Numbered from the stretch's first letter, positions 8,969 through 18,698 are shown. The stretch is DNA of 64,000 nucleotides from Paenibacillus sp. N3.4 (GCF_008017805.1 NZ_VRTT01000010.1:1-64000), one strand, 5' to 3'. Translations and numbers: made by a program. Notes: generated from the letters alone by a model not told the origin.

Positions 8969-9924
8969 CCTGTTTATTCGGCAATGTCCTTGTTACAGGC
9001 GGAGCGGGATTTATCGGATCCCAGCTGCTGCAGAAGCTGCTTCCCATTTCAGAGCGCATTACGGTCATAGATGACTGTTCGACAAGCAAGCGCGAGAATG
9101 TCCCCGTCTCAGATCGGCTGACGTTTATTGAAGCTTCCTATGTGGATGAAAAGTTGTTGGAGCGGGTGCTTCCCTCCGTCACACACATTTATCACGTAGC
9201 TTGCAGGAATCTGGTGATGTCCGCCGACAATATGGACGACGATTTTCACGTGAATTTATATGGAGGCTATTTGCTGTTAAAAAAAGCAAAGGAGCTCTGC
9301 CCTCACTTACATCGGTTCGTTTATACGTCGACAGCATCGGTTTACGGAAATGCCGATGTTATTCCGACGCCTGAGAGCAGTTATCAAACAACGATTCCGT
9401 ATGCAGCGAGCAAATTATCCATGGAGCATTACTGTCAGGTTTATCACCGCATGCATCAATTGCCGATTGTGGTTCTCCGGTTGTCTAACGTTTATGGACC
9501 GGGTCAACTGACGACGAATCCGTATTGTGGCGTCGTGGCCAAATTTTTTGAAACGGCCGATCAATGTAAGCCGTTTATGATTTACGGCGACGGTACGCAA
9601 ACAAGGGATTATACCTACGTCGATGATGCCATTGAAGCGCTTCTGACTACAGGGCTGCATCCCGATGCTGTAGGGAACGTGTTTAATGTAGGAACCGGCG
9701 TAGAGACAAGCGTAAACCGGTTAGCCGAGGTCATATCTGAAATAAGCGGTCGGACCCTCCTGGGGCCGACATTTTATCCGAAACGAGCCGTGGATGTGGT
9801 TTACCGCCGGTGTCTGGATGCCAGTTTTTTGCGCCGCACCTTAGGCTGGGAACCTAAAACCGGTTTAGCCGAGGGATTGCGGAAAACAGATCAATGGAGG
9901 AAGAAGGGGAATCGTTCCGTATGA
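8965..9924 (+). CDS. NAD-dependent sugar epimerase/dehydratase (extended SDR)
   Basis: A 319-aa extended SDR protein carries VTGGAGFIGSQ as the Rossmann motif, the STASVYG segment with catalytic Ser, and IPYAASK with the Tyr-xxx-Lys pair. RLSNVYGPGQ and the C-terminal YGDGTQTRDYTYVDD are typical of UDP-sugar 4-epimerases and dehydratases. The start overlaps the previous stop by 4 bp. The exact reaction cannot be read from sequence; C4 epimerisation of a UDP-hexosamine or uronic acid is plausible. Confidence 0.8.
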   Translation: MTCLFGNVLVTGGAGFIGSQLLQKLLPISERITVIDDCSTSKRENVPVSDRLTFIEASYVDEKLLERVLPSVTHIYHVACRNLVMSADNMDDDFHVNLYGGYLLLKKAKELCPHLHRFVYTSTASVYGNADVIPTPESSYQTTIPYAASKLSMEHYCQVYHRMHQLPIVVLRLSNVYGPGQLTTNPYCGVVAKFFETADQCKPFMIYGDGTQTRDYTYVDDAIEALLTTGLHPDAVGNVFNVGTGVETSVNRLAEVISEISGRTLLGPTFYPKRAVDVVYRRCLDASFLRRTLGWEPKTGLAEGLRKTDQWRKKGNRSV

Positions 9925-10910
9925 AAATATTTCAAGGGACGATTGAAATTGCCGGGCAGATGGGTATCTTGAGCGGGGAACTCAAAAAAAGGGGGCATTT
10001 GGCTTCAGGTTACAACATCTTTCATTCCTATTTGGGCTATAAAGATCATCTTGTGAATACGAACTCTCATGAAATTCAAACGACGTATAAGCACATCATT
10101 AATTTCTTCGATCTTTTCCATTTTCATTACGCTAGCAGCCTGCTTCCCGATTATAAGGATCTTGAAATCATCAGAGGCAAAGGTAAGAAAATGATTATGC
10201 ACCATTGGGGCAATGATATCAGGTTCCACGATCTGGCGCGTATAAACAATCCCTATGTGTATACGGGAGACTCTCCCGGAAATGAAGTCATTCATCATCG
10301 ATTGACTGCCATCAGCCAATACGTGGATGAGGCCATTGTACAAGACTATGAGGTATATACCTATGCCCGCCCTTATTATAAGAAAGTTCATGTGGTGCCG
10401 ATATCCATCGACCTTTCGCGGTTCATTCCGTCTTCTCCTAAGAAGGATGTCAAGCGGCCTCTTATTCTTCATGCACCTACAAACCCGGATTTTAAGGGGA
10501 CCCTGGCGATTGAAGAGGCCATTCATCATTTGCAGAAATCGTATAACTTTGAATATAGGCGCATACAACATTTAAATCATGAAGAGGCTGTTAAGCTGTA
10601 CCGGGAAGCCGATCTGATTATCGATCAGATTCGCTGTGGCTCGTACGGCTTGCTAAGCGTTGAAGCAATGGCACTGGGTAAACCTGTTCTCGCCTTCATC
10701 CGCAGCGATGTAGCTGCCAGGTTTCCTTCACAGCTGCCAGTTGTGAATGCGAATCCGGACAATATAACTTCGGCCATTCAACTCCTTCTTGAAAACCCGT
10801 CGCTACGGTTAGAGATGGGAGAACATGGACGGGAATATGCGGAAAAATATCATGCCAAAGAAGTCGTGGTCGATCTTTTGGAGCAGATTTATGGAAATTT
10901 GCGTTCTTGA
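9921..10910 (+). CDS. GT4-family glycosyltransferase, copy 1
   Basis: ATG 9921 overlaps the stop of the epimerase gene, with AAGGGGA about 10 nt upstream. The protein of 329 aa contains KKMIMHHWGND, IVQDYEVY, the donor-site entry LILHAPTNPDFKG, and the nucleotide-binding segment SYGLLSVEAMALGKPV with the Glu of EX7E-type retaining enzymes. It is clearly paralogous to the gene at 12649. The two copies flank an inverted DUF4855 gene and a small unknown gene. Confidence 0.82.
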   Translation: MKIFQGTIEIAGQMGILSGELKKRGHLASGYNIFHSYLGYKDHLVNTNSHEIQTTYKHIINFFDLFHFHYASSLLPDYKDLEIIRGKGKKMIMHHWGNDIRFHDLARINNPYVYTGDSPGNEVIHHRLTAISQYVDEAIVQDYEVYTYARPYYKKVHVVPISIDLSRFIPSSPKKDVKRPLILHAPTNPDFKGTLAIEEAIHHLQKSYNFEYRRIQHLNHEEAVKLYREADLIIDQIRCGSYGLLSVEAMALGKPVLAFIRSDVAARFPSQLPVVNANPDNITSAIQLLLENPSLRLEMGEHGREYAEKYHAKEVVVDLLEQIYGNLRS

Positions 10911-10935
10911 TCTGATGAGAAAAGGAGGACCTGTA

Positions 10936-11352
10936 ATGGACTCATTAGAGAAATCTATGCTGTTTATTCCCAACCGTTTATTTGTATTCGAAAAAGAGAT
11001 GTATGTTTCATTTAATATTGCAGTAATCCCAACAGATATGGATGTCACCTCCATGACTTTGTTTGTTCCTTTACCTGCAGGAAGTACGGAGATCAGCCTG
11101 CAATTGCATGAAATTACTACAGCGTGGGATGAGCAATATATTAGAAATGTATGCCCGGCATATATACTCAACAAAAATGAAGGTCGCCTATCTTCCGAAA
11201 CAAATGAAGGAAGGTTTGACTTAAACAATTATATACAAGCTTGGCGCTTTGACAGTTTAGAAAATCACGGAGTATTTTTACAGTTGCATTCCTTGGGTCA
11301 TCTATCCTTTTCGGAGGAAACTCCTCCTTATCTCCTCGTAATCACGGTATAA
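10936..11352 (+). CDS. Small unknown protein, possibly DNRLRE-like
   Basis: The start is ATG 10936, preceded by AAAGGAGG. The 138-aa product has no signal peptide or membrane segment. The stretch ITTAWDEQYIRNVCPAY and the later YIQAWRF resemble the beta-strand pattern of DNRLRE/disaggregatase-related surface domains, but the match is weak and no function is claimed. It sits at the end of the plus-strand run, immediately before a strong bidirectional terminator. Confidence 0.5.
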   Translation: MDSLEKSMLFIPNRLFVFEKEMYVSFNIAVIPTDMDVTSMTLFVPLPAGSTEISLQLHEITTAWDEQYIRNVCPAYILNKNEGRLSSETNEGRFDLNNYIQAWRFDSLENHGVFLQLHSLGHLSFSEETPPYLLVITV

Positions 11353-11367
11353 TCGCTTCCTCCTAAA

Positions 11368-11424
11368 AATCCCCCTTAAGTAACACGTACAAAGCAACAA
11401 TGTACGGTTAACTTAAGGGGGATT
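11368..11424. terminator. Bidirectional terminator between convergent genes
   Basis: A 14-bp perfect inverted repeat (AATCCCCCTTAAGT / ACTTAAGGGGGATT), with an inner CGTAC/GTACG pairing, separates the plus-strand small gene from the minus-strand DUF4855 gene. Confidence 0.85.
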
Positions 11425-11463
11425 ATTATTTATAACTCTAATGACCGAAACAAGGATGAATAT

Positions 11464-12474
11464 TCAATAAGTGATGCCGGGGTAATCGATTTTTTGATAA
11501 AGGTCCTTAATAAATGTATACAGCCGTATATAGTCCGTAAGGGAGTCTCTATTAATAGATTCCAGAGTCTGATTAGGAAACTGATACACAATAAATGAAT
11601 CTGTCACGTAATTGCTATATTCTTTCAAACCTAAGTTAAAGTAATCCAACTGATGCGTATCGTTATACATCATTCCTTTACCCCAAGTCACTTGGATGCC
11701 AGTTTGATAGTAGCGAGAGAACATACAAGCATTTTTTATCCAACTGCTATCGAAATTCTGATTTCCGCTAAAATTCGAATGGAGAGCTGTTACATGAAAA
11801 CCAAGCTCGCGCCAGTCTATAACGCGGGCCGAACCATAATTGGGCAACCACATGCATAGAAATTTTTTGGCCTGAATGGAGGCGTTAACCCATTTGACAA
11901 TCATTTCATCATCATCGTCAATGACTTCTCTCTGCCACAAAAAGCCTCTAAATGCCAGTTTATCGTGAAGCTGAGAGCTTTGCTCCCAACGGCTTACGAA
12001 TTGATCCAGCCACCACTGGACGGCGGTTAAGCGATCGATTTCCGATTCAAAATCGAGATTGCGGCCTTGAACGGTTCCGAAGTTTTTTTGAAATGGATGA
12101 GGGTATGGAACAGAAACCCAAACGTCCAATTTTTCGTTTTCCGCCAGACGGTGCAGGGCATGAAAATTGGCATACGGAGCAAACAAAGCATCTATCCATT
12201 GCAGCCAATCTATCATTTCCGAAGGCTCTCCGAATCCAACAAACAACGGATCTAAGAAATGAGTGTCTCTTGTTCGAATTCCGTTGAAGATAAAGCCTTT
12301 AAACATGCTGTCAATCCGTTGTCCGTGCACCATATATTTAGCGTAATACTGTAGTTGGCTGTCTTTCCATGTCAGCGGGACATCGTTTGCTAAACCTCCG
12401 CATGGGATCATGCATACGTGATTGCGCAGTTCATAAGCGTTGGGTGGCAAAAATCCAATTGTGGGCAGAACCAT
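11464..12474 (-). CDS. DUF4855-family protein
   Basis: The start is placed at ATG 12474 (336 aa), preceded by AGGGAGTG on the minus strand. The longer frame up to 12663 adds hydrophobic, poorly supported residues. The segments FRGFLWQRE and KKFLCMWLPNYGSARVIDW match the DUF4855 pattern, a TIM-barrel-like family often found in surface or polysaccharide loci of Paenibacillus-type bacteria. Its role is unknown; a glycoside-acting enzyme is possible. It is the only minus-strand gene inside the glycan cluster and is isolated by the terminator at 11368. Confidence 0.7.
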   Translation of the reverse strand: MVLPTIGFLPPNAYELRNHVCMIPCGGLANDVPLTWKDSQLQYYAKYMVHGQRIDSMFKGFIFNGIRTRDTHFLDPLFVGFGEPSEMIDWLQWIDALFAPYANFHALHRLAENEKLDVWVSVPYPHPFQKNFGTVQGRNLDFESEIDRLTAVQWWLDQFVSRWEQSSQLHDKLAFRGFLWQREVIDDDDEMIVKWVNASIQAKKFLCMWLPNYGSARVIDWRELGFHVTALHSNFSGNQNFDSSWIKNACMFSRYYQTGIQVTWGKGMMYNDTHQLDYFNLGLKEYSNYVTDSFIVYQFPNQTLESINRDSLTDYIRLYTFIKDLYQKIDYPGITY

Positions 12475-12648
12475 CTCTTCACTCCCTAATATTTTAAGAT
12501 TTGTATTTATATTAAATAGTATGTTTAAGAAATCAGCGATGACCTGCACAACAAACCATTTTTGGCAAAAGTACAAGCGATAATTGCCACACTTGAATAA
12601 ACAGTAGAGTAGTGTTCGAGAAATATGAACGCTGAAAGGAGGAGTTAT

Positions 12649-13635
12649 ATGATCATCGTTCATGCGCCGACGGAAATCTCGGGGCAGATGAGAACATTAG
12701 TAAGCGGTCTAAGGCAAGCTGGATATAAAACCAACGGATACAATTGGTTCAACTCTTTTCTGAACTACAACGGCAGCGTGGTCAATACGGATGCCTATGA
12801 GTTAATCAAGCTAATAGATCCGCTTGTGAACTATGCGGATTTGTTTCATTTTCATAACGGCAATACCTTTGTAGTCAACAATTTTGATGTTCCGCTTATT
12901 CTCGATAAAGGAAAAAAAATGATTATGCATCATTGGGGAAACGATGTCCGTAAGGCAAAAGGCGCCTTGAGCATGAATCCTTATCCCATTCCCCCAAGTT
13001 ACTTGACGGATGAAGCCATTCATGACAGCCTGACGTATTTCAGCAAATATATGAAGCATGCCATAGTCCAAGATTATGAGATATATCCGCATGTAACGGA
13101 TTATTATGAACATGTCCATGTGCTTCCTCTTGCTTGCAGGCATCATAGCATTCCTTATGCTTATCCATCACCTCATAATAATAATCCGGTTATTATTCAC
13201 GCTCCCACGAACCGGGAATTTAAAGGATCGGTTTACATTGAGAAAGCGATAGGGGAATTGAAACTAACCAATCCTTTCACTTACATGACCGTTGAGAAAA
13301 TGAATCACCAGCAAGCGATGCAGATGTATTTACAAGCTGATATTATCGTCGATCAATTATTATGCGGCACCTATGGCGTGCTTAGCGTTGAGGCGATGGC
13401 GATGGGGAAAGTGGTCGTTGCGTACGTAAGGGACGATGTGAGAGCTAAATTCCCTGACGATTTGCCGATTATGGTAGCCAATCCCGATACTCTTCGCGAT
13501 GTGCTCCTTCATTTGCTTCAAAACCCTGAGCTTCGCTATAAGCTTGGTGTAGCCGGCCGTGCTTATGTGGAACGGTACCATGCTGTGGAAAATGTAATTC
13601 CCAAACTATTAGATATTTATTCCAAAATAGAGTGA
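12649..13635 (+). CDS. GT4-family glycosyltransferase, copy 2
   Basis: ATG 12649 has AAGGAGG 6 nt upstream. The 328-aa protein parallels the gene at 9921 along its length: APTEISGQMRTL, KKMIMHHWGND, AIVQDYEIY, IIHAPTNREFKG and TYGVLSVEAMAMGKVV. The last segment carries the nucleotide-binding Glu. It probably adds a related sugar. The pair looks like an old duplication that diverged in the acceptor-binding half. Confidence 0.82.
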   Translation: MIIVHAPTEISGQMRTLVSGLRQAGYKTNGYNWFNSFLNYNGSVVNTDAYELIKLIDPLVNYADLFHFHNGNTFVVNNFDVPLILDKGKKMIMHHWGNDVRKAKGALSMNPYPIPPSYLTDEAIHDSLTYFSKYMKHAIVQDYEIYPHVTDYYEHVHVLPLACRHHSIPYAYPSPHNNNPVIIHAPTNREFKGSVYIEKAIGELKLTNPFTYMTVEKMNHQQAMQMYLQADIIVDQLLCGTYGVLSVEAMAMGKVVVAYVRDDVRAKFPDDLPIMVANPDTLRDVLLHLLQNPELRYKLGVAGRAYVERYHAVENVIPKLLDIYSKIE

Positions 13636-13693
13636 CTGATTTGCGTAACCAGGTGCATCTATAAATATATTCATCTGAAGGAGAAAAGAAAAT

Positions 13694-14389
13694 ATGGAGG
13701 AAGGAACGCAAGTTAACTTCGGGAAAAACGTAAACGTCGGTCTGCATGCAGTTATCGATCCGGGAGTCACAATAGGAGACGATGTGACCATCGGAAATTT
13801 TGTTGTGATTAAAAGCGGTGTACAAATCGGCAGCGGCGTGCAAATTGGCGATTTATGCGTATTGGGAAAAAGGCCATCATCGAATAAAAAGATGGCGCTT
13901 AAGCCCGCAGCGGAGTTGTCTTCTCTAGTCATTCACGATGGTGTGAAGATCGGCAGCGGGGTTGTCATCTATACCAGTGTAACACTGGTAAGCGATGTTC
14001 TTGTGGGGGATATGGCCAGTATCAGGGAACGTGTTACGGTGGGGGAAAGCAGCATTATAGGACGGAATGTCATTGTCGAACCTAAGACAGTTATCGGTAA
14101 GCGTGTTACCATACAAACCTCATCTTATATTACGAGCGACATGATAATTGAAGATGATGTATTTATCGGGCCCTGCTGCTCGACCTCTAATGATAAATAT
14201 ATGGGATTGGGCAACTATCCTCACCAAGGTCCCGTTATTAAGCGACGGGCAAGGATTGGAAATAACGCCACCTTGCTTCCTGGGATAACGATTGGCGAAC
14301 AGGCGGTCATAGGTGCAGGCGCGGTTATTACCAAGGATGTTCCCTCCGGGCAAACGTATATCGGAAACCCGGGGAGACCCGCCAAATAA
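13694..14389 (+). CDS. Left-handed beta-helix acetyltransferase (WbpD-like)
   Basis: This 231-aa protein is almost entirely hexapeptide repeats ([LIV]-G-x-x-x-x), such as [19 protein letters not shown], with the C-terminal cap [13 protein letters not shown] followed by GNPGRPAK. Enzymes of this type acetylate the 3-amino group of UDP-sugars from acetyl-CoA. It follows the second GT4 gene and precedes the UDP-sugar 6-dehydrogenase, completing a four-enzyme set with the genes at 6792 and 7901. The start has GAAGGAG upstream. Confidence 0.82.
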   Translation: MEEGTQVNFGKNVNVGLHAVIDPGVTIGDDVTIGNFVVIKSGVQIGSGVQIGDLCVLGKRPSSNKKMALKPAAELSSLVIHDGVKIGSGVVIYTSVTLVSDVLVGDMASIRERVTVGESSIIGRNVIVEPKTVIGKRVTIQTSSYITSDMIIEDDVFIGPCCSTSNDKYMGLGNYPHQGPVIKRRARIGNNATLLPGITIGEQAVIGAGAVITKDVPSGQTYIGNPGRPAK

Positions 14390-14428
14390 CTTATATCTAT
14401 ATTTTTCCATGTTAAGGAGGAAGTTTTC

Positions 14429-15748
14429 ATGGCAAGCGGCAGTGGATCAGATCATTCGTTTCAACAAATAGCAGTAATCGGTCAAGGATATGTGGGGCTG
14501 CCATTGGCCCTGCTCTTCGTAAATAAAGTTCATACCGTATTTGGTATCGATGTGGATCCTGGCAAAATCGAAGCACTTCGTAACGGGAAGAGTTATTTGC
14601 CCGATGTGATGGATGAAGAAATCGTGTCGTGCTTAGCTACCGGTCGGTATTATCCAACAGATCGTTTCGAGAAAGTCACAGAGGCCGATGCGATTATCAT
14701 TTGTGTACCGACTCCCCTGAACAGTTCGCATTCACCGGATCTCACCATATTGGAAAAGGCCGTTTCGGAGATCGGCAAACATCTGCGAAAAGGCCAGTTG
14801 GTTATTCTGGAAAGCTCCACATATCCGGGAACGACGAGGGAGATTCTGCAGCCCATGCTGGAACTGGAAAGCGGCTTGACCGCCGGAATTGACTTCCATA
14901 TCGGTTACTCGCCGGAACGGATCGATCCCGGAAACGAAAATTATAAAGTTGAACAAATTCCAAAAATAATCAGCGGTCTGACAAAGCAGTGTGCTGAATG
15001 TGCCCAAGCCCTGTACAGCAGCGTATTTGACATGGTAGTGAGAGTTTCTTCTACGGATGTGGCGGAGCTCACAAAGCTGTTGGAAAACTCTTATCGGCTG
15101 ATCAATATAAGCTTCATGAACGAAATAGCGGCGATTTGCGATAAGTTGAATATTGATGTGTGGGAAGTTATTGAGGCGGCCAAAACGAAGCCTTTCGGAT
15201 TTACAGCATTTTATCCCGGCCCAGGAATAGGCGGACATTGTATCCCAGTCGACCCGCTGTATTTACAGTGGAGAGCGAATAAGTTCGGAACGGAGAGCAA
15301 ATTTATCCAGCTGTCCGATGAAGTCAATCGATCCATCCCGAATTACATCGTGAACCGTGTGAGAACCTTGCTTTCCAGACAGTCTGAACCGGGGCATGCC
15401 CGCGTTCTTATTTATGGCGTCGCGTATAAGAAAGATATTAATGACGTCCGTGAATCGCCGGCACTTGACTTAATTCGCTTACTTGTAGAAGCAGGATTGT
15501 CGGTTAGCTATCATGATCCCTACATTCCGGAGATTCAAGTAAACGGCAGCACCTATCAAAGTGTTGAAATAAATGATGAGATGCTGCAACATACAGGCTG
15601 CGTAATCATCTTTACAGACCATTCCGCCATACCTCTCGAACAAATTGTAACACATGCACCGATTGTGTTTGACACGCGAAACGTTACTGCTGGCATGCAT
15701 GACAAGCATCATGTGTATCGCTTGGGTGCGGGTTTAGGGACGTCTTGA
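14429..15748 (+). CDS. UDP-N-acetylglucosamine 6-dehydrogenase-like (WbpA type)
   Basis: This 439-aa nucleotide-sugar dehydrogenase oxidises C6 of a UDP-hexosamine to a carboxylate using NAD+. It has the Rossmann motif VIGQGYVGLPLA, CVPTPL, ESSTYPGTT, the catalytic Cys in GIGGHCIPVDP, and YGVAYKKDINDVRESPA in the C-terminal domain. The FYPGPGIGGHCIPVDPLYL wording is closer to the WbpA subgroup than to UDP-glucose dehydrogenases. AAGGAGG precedes the ATG. It is the last intact gene before the second glycosyltransferase trio. Confidence 0.85.
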   Translation: MASGSGSDHSFQQIAVIGQGYVGLPLALLFVNKVHTVFGIDVDPGKIEALRNGKSYLPDVMDEEIVSCLATGRYYPTDRFEKVTEADAIIICVPTPLNSSHSPDLTILEKAVSEIGKHLRKGQLVILESSTYPGTTREILQPMLELESGLTAGIDFHIGYSPERIDPGNENYKVEQIPKIISGLTKQCAECAQALYSSVFDMVVRVSSTDVAELTKLLENSYRLINISFMNEIAAICDKLNIDVWEVIEAAKTKPFGFTAFYPGPGIGGHCIPVDPLYLQWRANKFGTESKFIQLSDEVNRSIPNYIVNRVRTLLSRQSEPGHARVLIYGVAYKKDINDVRESPALDLIRLLVEAGLSVSYHDPYIPEIQVNGSTYQSVEINDEMLQHTGCVIIFTDHSAIPLEQIVTHAPIVFDTRNVTAGMHDKHHVYRLGAGLGTS

Positions 15749-16125
15749 AACTAATCAAAGATAGCCGCCTTATTGTTGGTTGACTAGTGATGGATGTATG
15801 ATTGCATTCGACCTGTCACTTTATTATCATGTGGATGACTTATCTTTGGCAGCGATGTTCACTCAAGAGAATTTCATTAGAATCCTTTAAGGAAAGGTGC
15901 TGTCCCCATTTTCATTCGTAAATGAATGATGGAACAGCACCTTTTTTCAATTCCTCTAGAGGGGGGGATCGGGATTGCCCCAATGATCACGTTTCTTGTA
16001 AGACTAGTTAGTGAGATACAAAAGCCTGTTTTACCTAAGATACGACTTCTGCCCTGTCCACTTTCTCTAAAAATCATAGAATACATAAATCGGGTAATCC
16101 ACCATGAGCAGGAGTTGAGAGAAAT
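15749..16125. other. Intergenic stretch between the glycan operon and trio B
   Basis: No supported gene. It contains the terminator at 15893-15947, followed by about 180 bp in which a 67-codon frame (15926-16129) lacks a ribosome site and recognisable homology. Confidence 0.5.
15893..15947 (+). terminator. Rho-independent terminator after the UDP-sugar dehydrogenase gene
   Basis: An 11-bp stem, AAAGGTGCTGT with ACAGCACCTTT, ends in a T6 tract. Confidence 0.85.
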
Positions 16126-16925
16126 TTGAGTATTCCTAAAGTATCGGTCATCATTCCTGTACACAATGAAGTCCGCACCTTGTCCAAGGTCATTAAACAG
16201 GCTTATCGGGTGCACCACGTACAGAAGTCATTGTCGTAGCTAACGGATCTACGGATGGCAGTAAGCGTGTAGCTGCTGGATTAGGAGCAAGGATCATCTC
16301 GTTTGATAAACCACTAGGACACGATGTAGGGAGAAGCATTGGAGCCATGCATGCGAAAGGGGATATCCTCTTATTTCTAGATGCTGACTTTGTCGTTCTG
16401 GCCAAAGAAATGATACCGCTTATCAAGGCTGTTCAGCAAGGAGTCGATGTTGCTTTAAATAAATATAACGGAATCATTTCTAAATCGCACGTCCATCGAG
16501 TTGTTTTGGCCAAATATGCACTAAATGCAATTTTGTGCCGCACCGATTTGAATGGCGCATCGATGACAAGCATTCCGCATGCGATTAGCCGAAAAGCACT
16601 CGATACAATTGGTGCAGAAAATTTGGCGGTCCCTCCACTGGCGCAAGCAATAGCCATACATCGCGGGCTTCACATAAAAGCAGCGCAATTGGTGAAGGTG
16701 GGCCTCCGCAATCGAATTCGAAGAAAAGCCAATTCCCCCGACCCAGTTGGTGATTTAATCATAGGCGATCATCTGGAAGCCATTCAATGGCTCATTCAAT
16801 CCTCTGATGATCGTATGAGTATAGCAAGACAACATTCGGATTGGAGAGACAATGAGGTGAATTCAGATGAAGCCAACAGTGAAGAAAACGGCGGTTCGGC
16901 GCAATTCGATGAAGTTGGTAAATAA
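16126..16925 (+). pseudogene. GT2-family glycosyltransferase (first gene of trio B), frameshifted
   Basis: From TTG 16126 the frame reads SIPKVSVIIPVHNEVRTLSK and stops at about 16240. The rest continues one frame back as TEVIVVANGSTDGSKRV, LGHDVGRSIGA and FLDADF, and onward to 16925. Aligned with the intact paralogue at 3318, a single missing base near 16203 (within KQA/LSGAPRTE) restores a complete enzyme. It may be a real frameshift or a consensus error. The 3' end overlaps the next gene. Confidence 0.75.
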
Positions 16926-17966
16926 GCGATCGACAAACAAGCGATTATCCCGTAAATTTATTGCAAAATCAGCGAAATCTTCAACGCGAAGTGAGCTATA
17001 CTGGCATAAATGGGGTATTCGAGCCGGCAAAGCGGATGCCGCTACCCATTCCACTTCCCAGGAGTCTTACCAAAAGAGAGCGTTGAATACCTATTGGCTT
17101 AAGCGTATGAAATCGAATCTATTCCATCCAAGCTCTCGTCACTATCGGGCAGCCTCCAAGGGGTATGTTGCAGGATTTTGCCAAGCCTCGGGTATGCCTA
17201 TGACGGATTGGGTTCTGTTGCCAACGGAAGATCGGTTGCAGCTATTGTCAGTGTGATGAATGAGGAGACAAACATTGTTAATGTGCTTGAACAGCTGAAT
17301 CGATTACCGCTGGATGAACTGATTGTCATCGTTAATAACTCTCAGGATGGGACATTTGAGAAAGTCAAAATGCATTCCGATGCGTTAATTGTCCATTATA
17401 CCGATCCCTTAGGGCATGATGTGGGAAGAGTAGTTGGTGCAGAGCTTTCTAATTCCGACATCTTGCTGTTTGTAGATGGAGACTTTGTCGTTCAAGCTGA
17501 AGATCTCATACCATTCATCCATGATATTGATCGGGGAGCCGATGTGGCACTTAACAACATCACTCCTTTTTTGCCTCGGTTTTCATTATGGGATTCCGAT
17601 ACCGTTATGAAAAAATTTCTGAACACTTCATTAAAGAGATCTGATTTGAATGCCAATTCTCTCACCGCCGTTCCTCATGCGATATCGAGAAAGGCGCTCC
17701 AGCAAATCAGCTGCTCCATGCTCCAGATTCCCCCAAAAGCCCAAGCTGCCGCCATTCTTTCCGGATTACGTATTAAGTCATCTGCAAGTATCAATGTTAT
17801 ATCTGGGAATAAAAACAGGAAACAGAACCAGCGAGTAGATAATCCAATATCTCGATTAATCATCGGGGATCATATCGAGGCGCTGCAGCATGCGTTGCAG
17901 GCGAAAGGAAAACGGATTCTTTTTCCTGACATTATTCGGAAGAGGGAGTTTCTTAAGGGGGGATGA
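16867..17966 (+). pseudogene. GT2-family glycosyltransferase with basic N-terminal extension (second gene of trio B), frameshifted
   Basis: The first frame (ATG 16867) encodes a Lys/Arg-rich N-terminus and runs through ASKGYVAGFCQASGMPMTDW, then stops at 17256. The catalytic domain continues one frame back: SVAAIVSVMNEE, VDGDFVV as DxD, and AVPHAISRKAL, to 17966. One missing base near 17222-17235 explains the break. The whole parallels the gene at 4078/4149, which has a similar extension. Confidence 0.72.
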
Positions 17967-17969
17967 ATT

Positions 17970-18698
17970 ATGCAGGTAACGAGTATTATTATTCCGAATT
18001 ATAATGGCCTTGCGTTATTAAAAGAATGTGTCGAGTCCATTCGGAGTCATACGTCGCTGCCTTATGAAATCATCGTGGTTGATAACGGGTCGGAGGACGG
18101 CTCTGTCACCTACTGTGTGAAGGAGAAATTGAAGCTCATTTCACTCCCTATTAACCACGGATTTCCCGTTGCATGCAACTTGGGCCTTCATATCGCTAGA
18201 GGGAATGCCCTCATGCTGCTTAATAACGATACGTTGATGACTCCGAACTGGCTGGATAATTTGTTGCGCTCATTATACAGCAGTGAGGATATAGGGATGG
18301 TAGGGCCTGTTACGAACTATGCGAGCGGTAAACAGCAAATTAAGGAAGAATTCACGAATATAAGTGATATGACCGCTAAATATAACAATTCTGACCCAAG
18401 CAAGTGGCAGGAAACGGACAGATTGGTTGGGATTTGTTTACTTTTCAAAAGAGAAATGCTTGGAAAAATTGGCTTCATGGATGAGATATTTACGCCGGGC
18501 TTTTATGAGGATGATGATTTCTGCTATCGGGCTCGGCTGGCTGGTTATCGGCTTCTAATTACCGGGGATTGCTTTATTTTCCATCACGGTAGTGCGAGCT
18601 TTCACAAAAAGGGTGTGGAGGCTCTGCAAGGGCTGCTTCAACAAAATCGTCAGAAATTTTTAGACAAATGGGGAGTTGATCCTCATAGCTTCATTTAG
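17970..18698 (+). CDS. GT2-family glycosyltransferase (third gene of trio B)
   Basis: This 242-aa protein starts TSIIIPNYNGLALLKECV. It has DNGSEDGS, the acidic motif LNNDT (residues about 90-94), and the acceptor-loop acids in GFYEDDDFCYRARLAGY. This is the rhamnosyltransferase-like branch of family 2. AAGGGGGG precedes the ATG. It is intact and probably active, unlike its shortened paralogue at 5167. Confidence 0.85.
   Translation: MQVTSIIIPNYNGLALLKECVESIRSHTSLPYEIIVVDNGSEDGSVTYCVKEKLKLISLPINHGFPVACNLGLHIARGNALMLLNNDTLMTPNWLDNLLRSLYSSEDIGMVGPVTNYASGKQQIKEEFTNISDMTAKYNNSDPSKWQETDRLVGICLLFKREMLGKIGFMDEIFTPGFYEDDDFCYRARLAGYRLLITGDCFIFHHGSASFHKKGVEALQGLLQQNRQKFLDKWGVDPHSFI

Noticed and set aside
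15926-16129. 67-codon plus frame before trio B
   Set aside because: It begins inside the terminator hairpin, has no ribosome site and no recognisable motif.
17178-17256. Programmed ribosomal frameshifting in the trio B genes
   Set aside because: No slippery heptamer or following structure is evident, and the same minus-one sign occurs in unrelated genes, which favours base loss or sequencing error.
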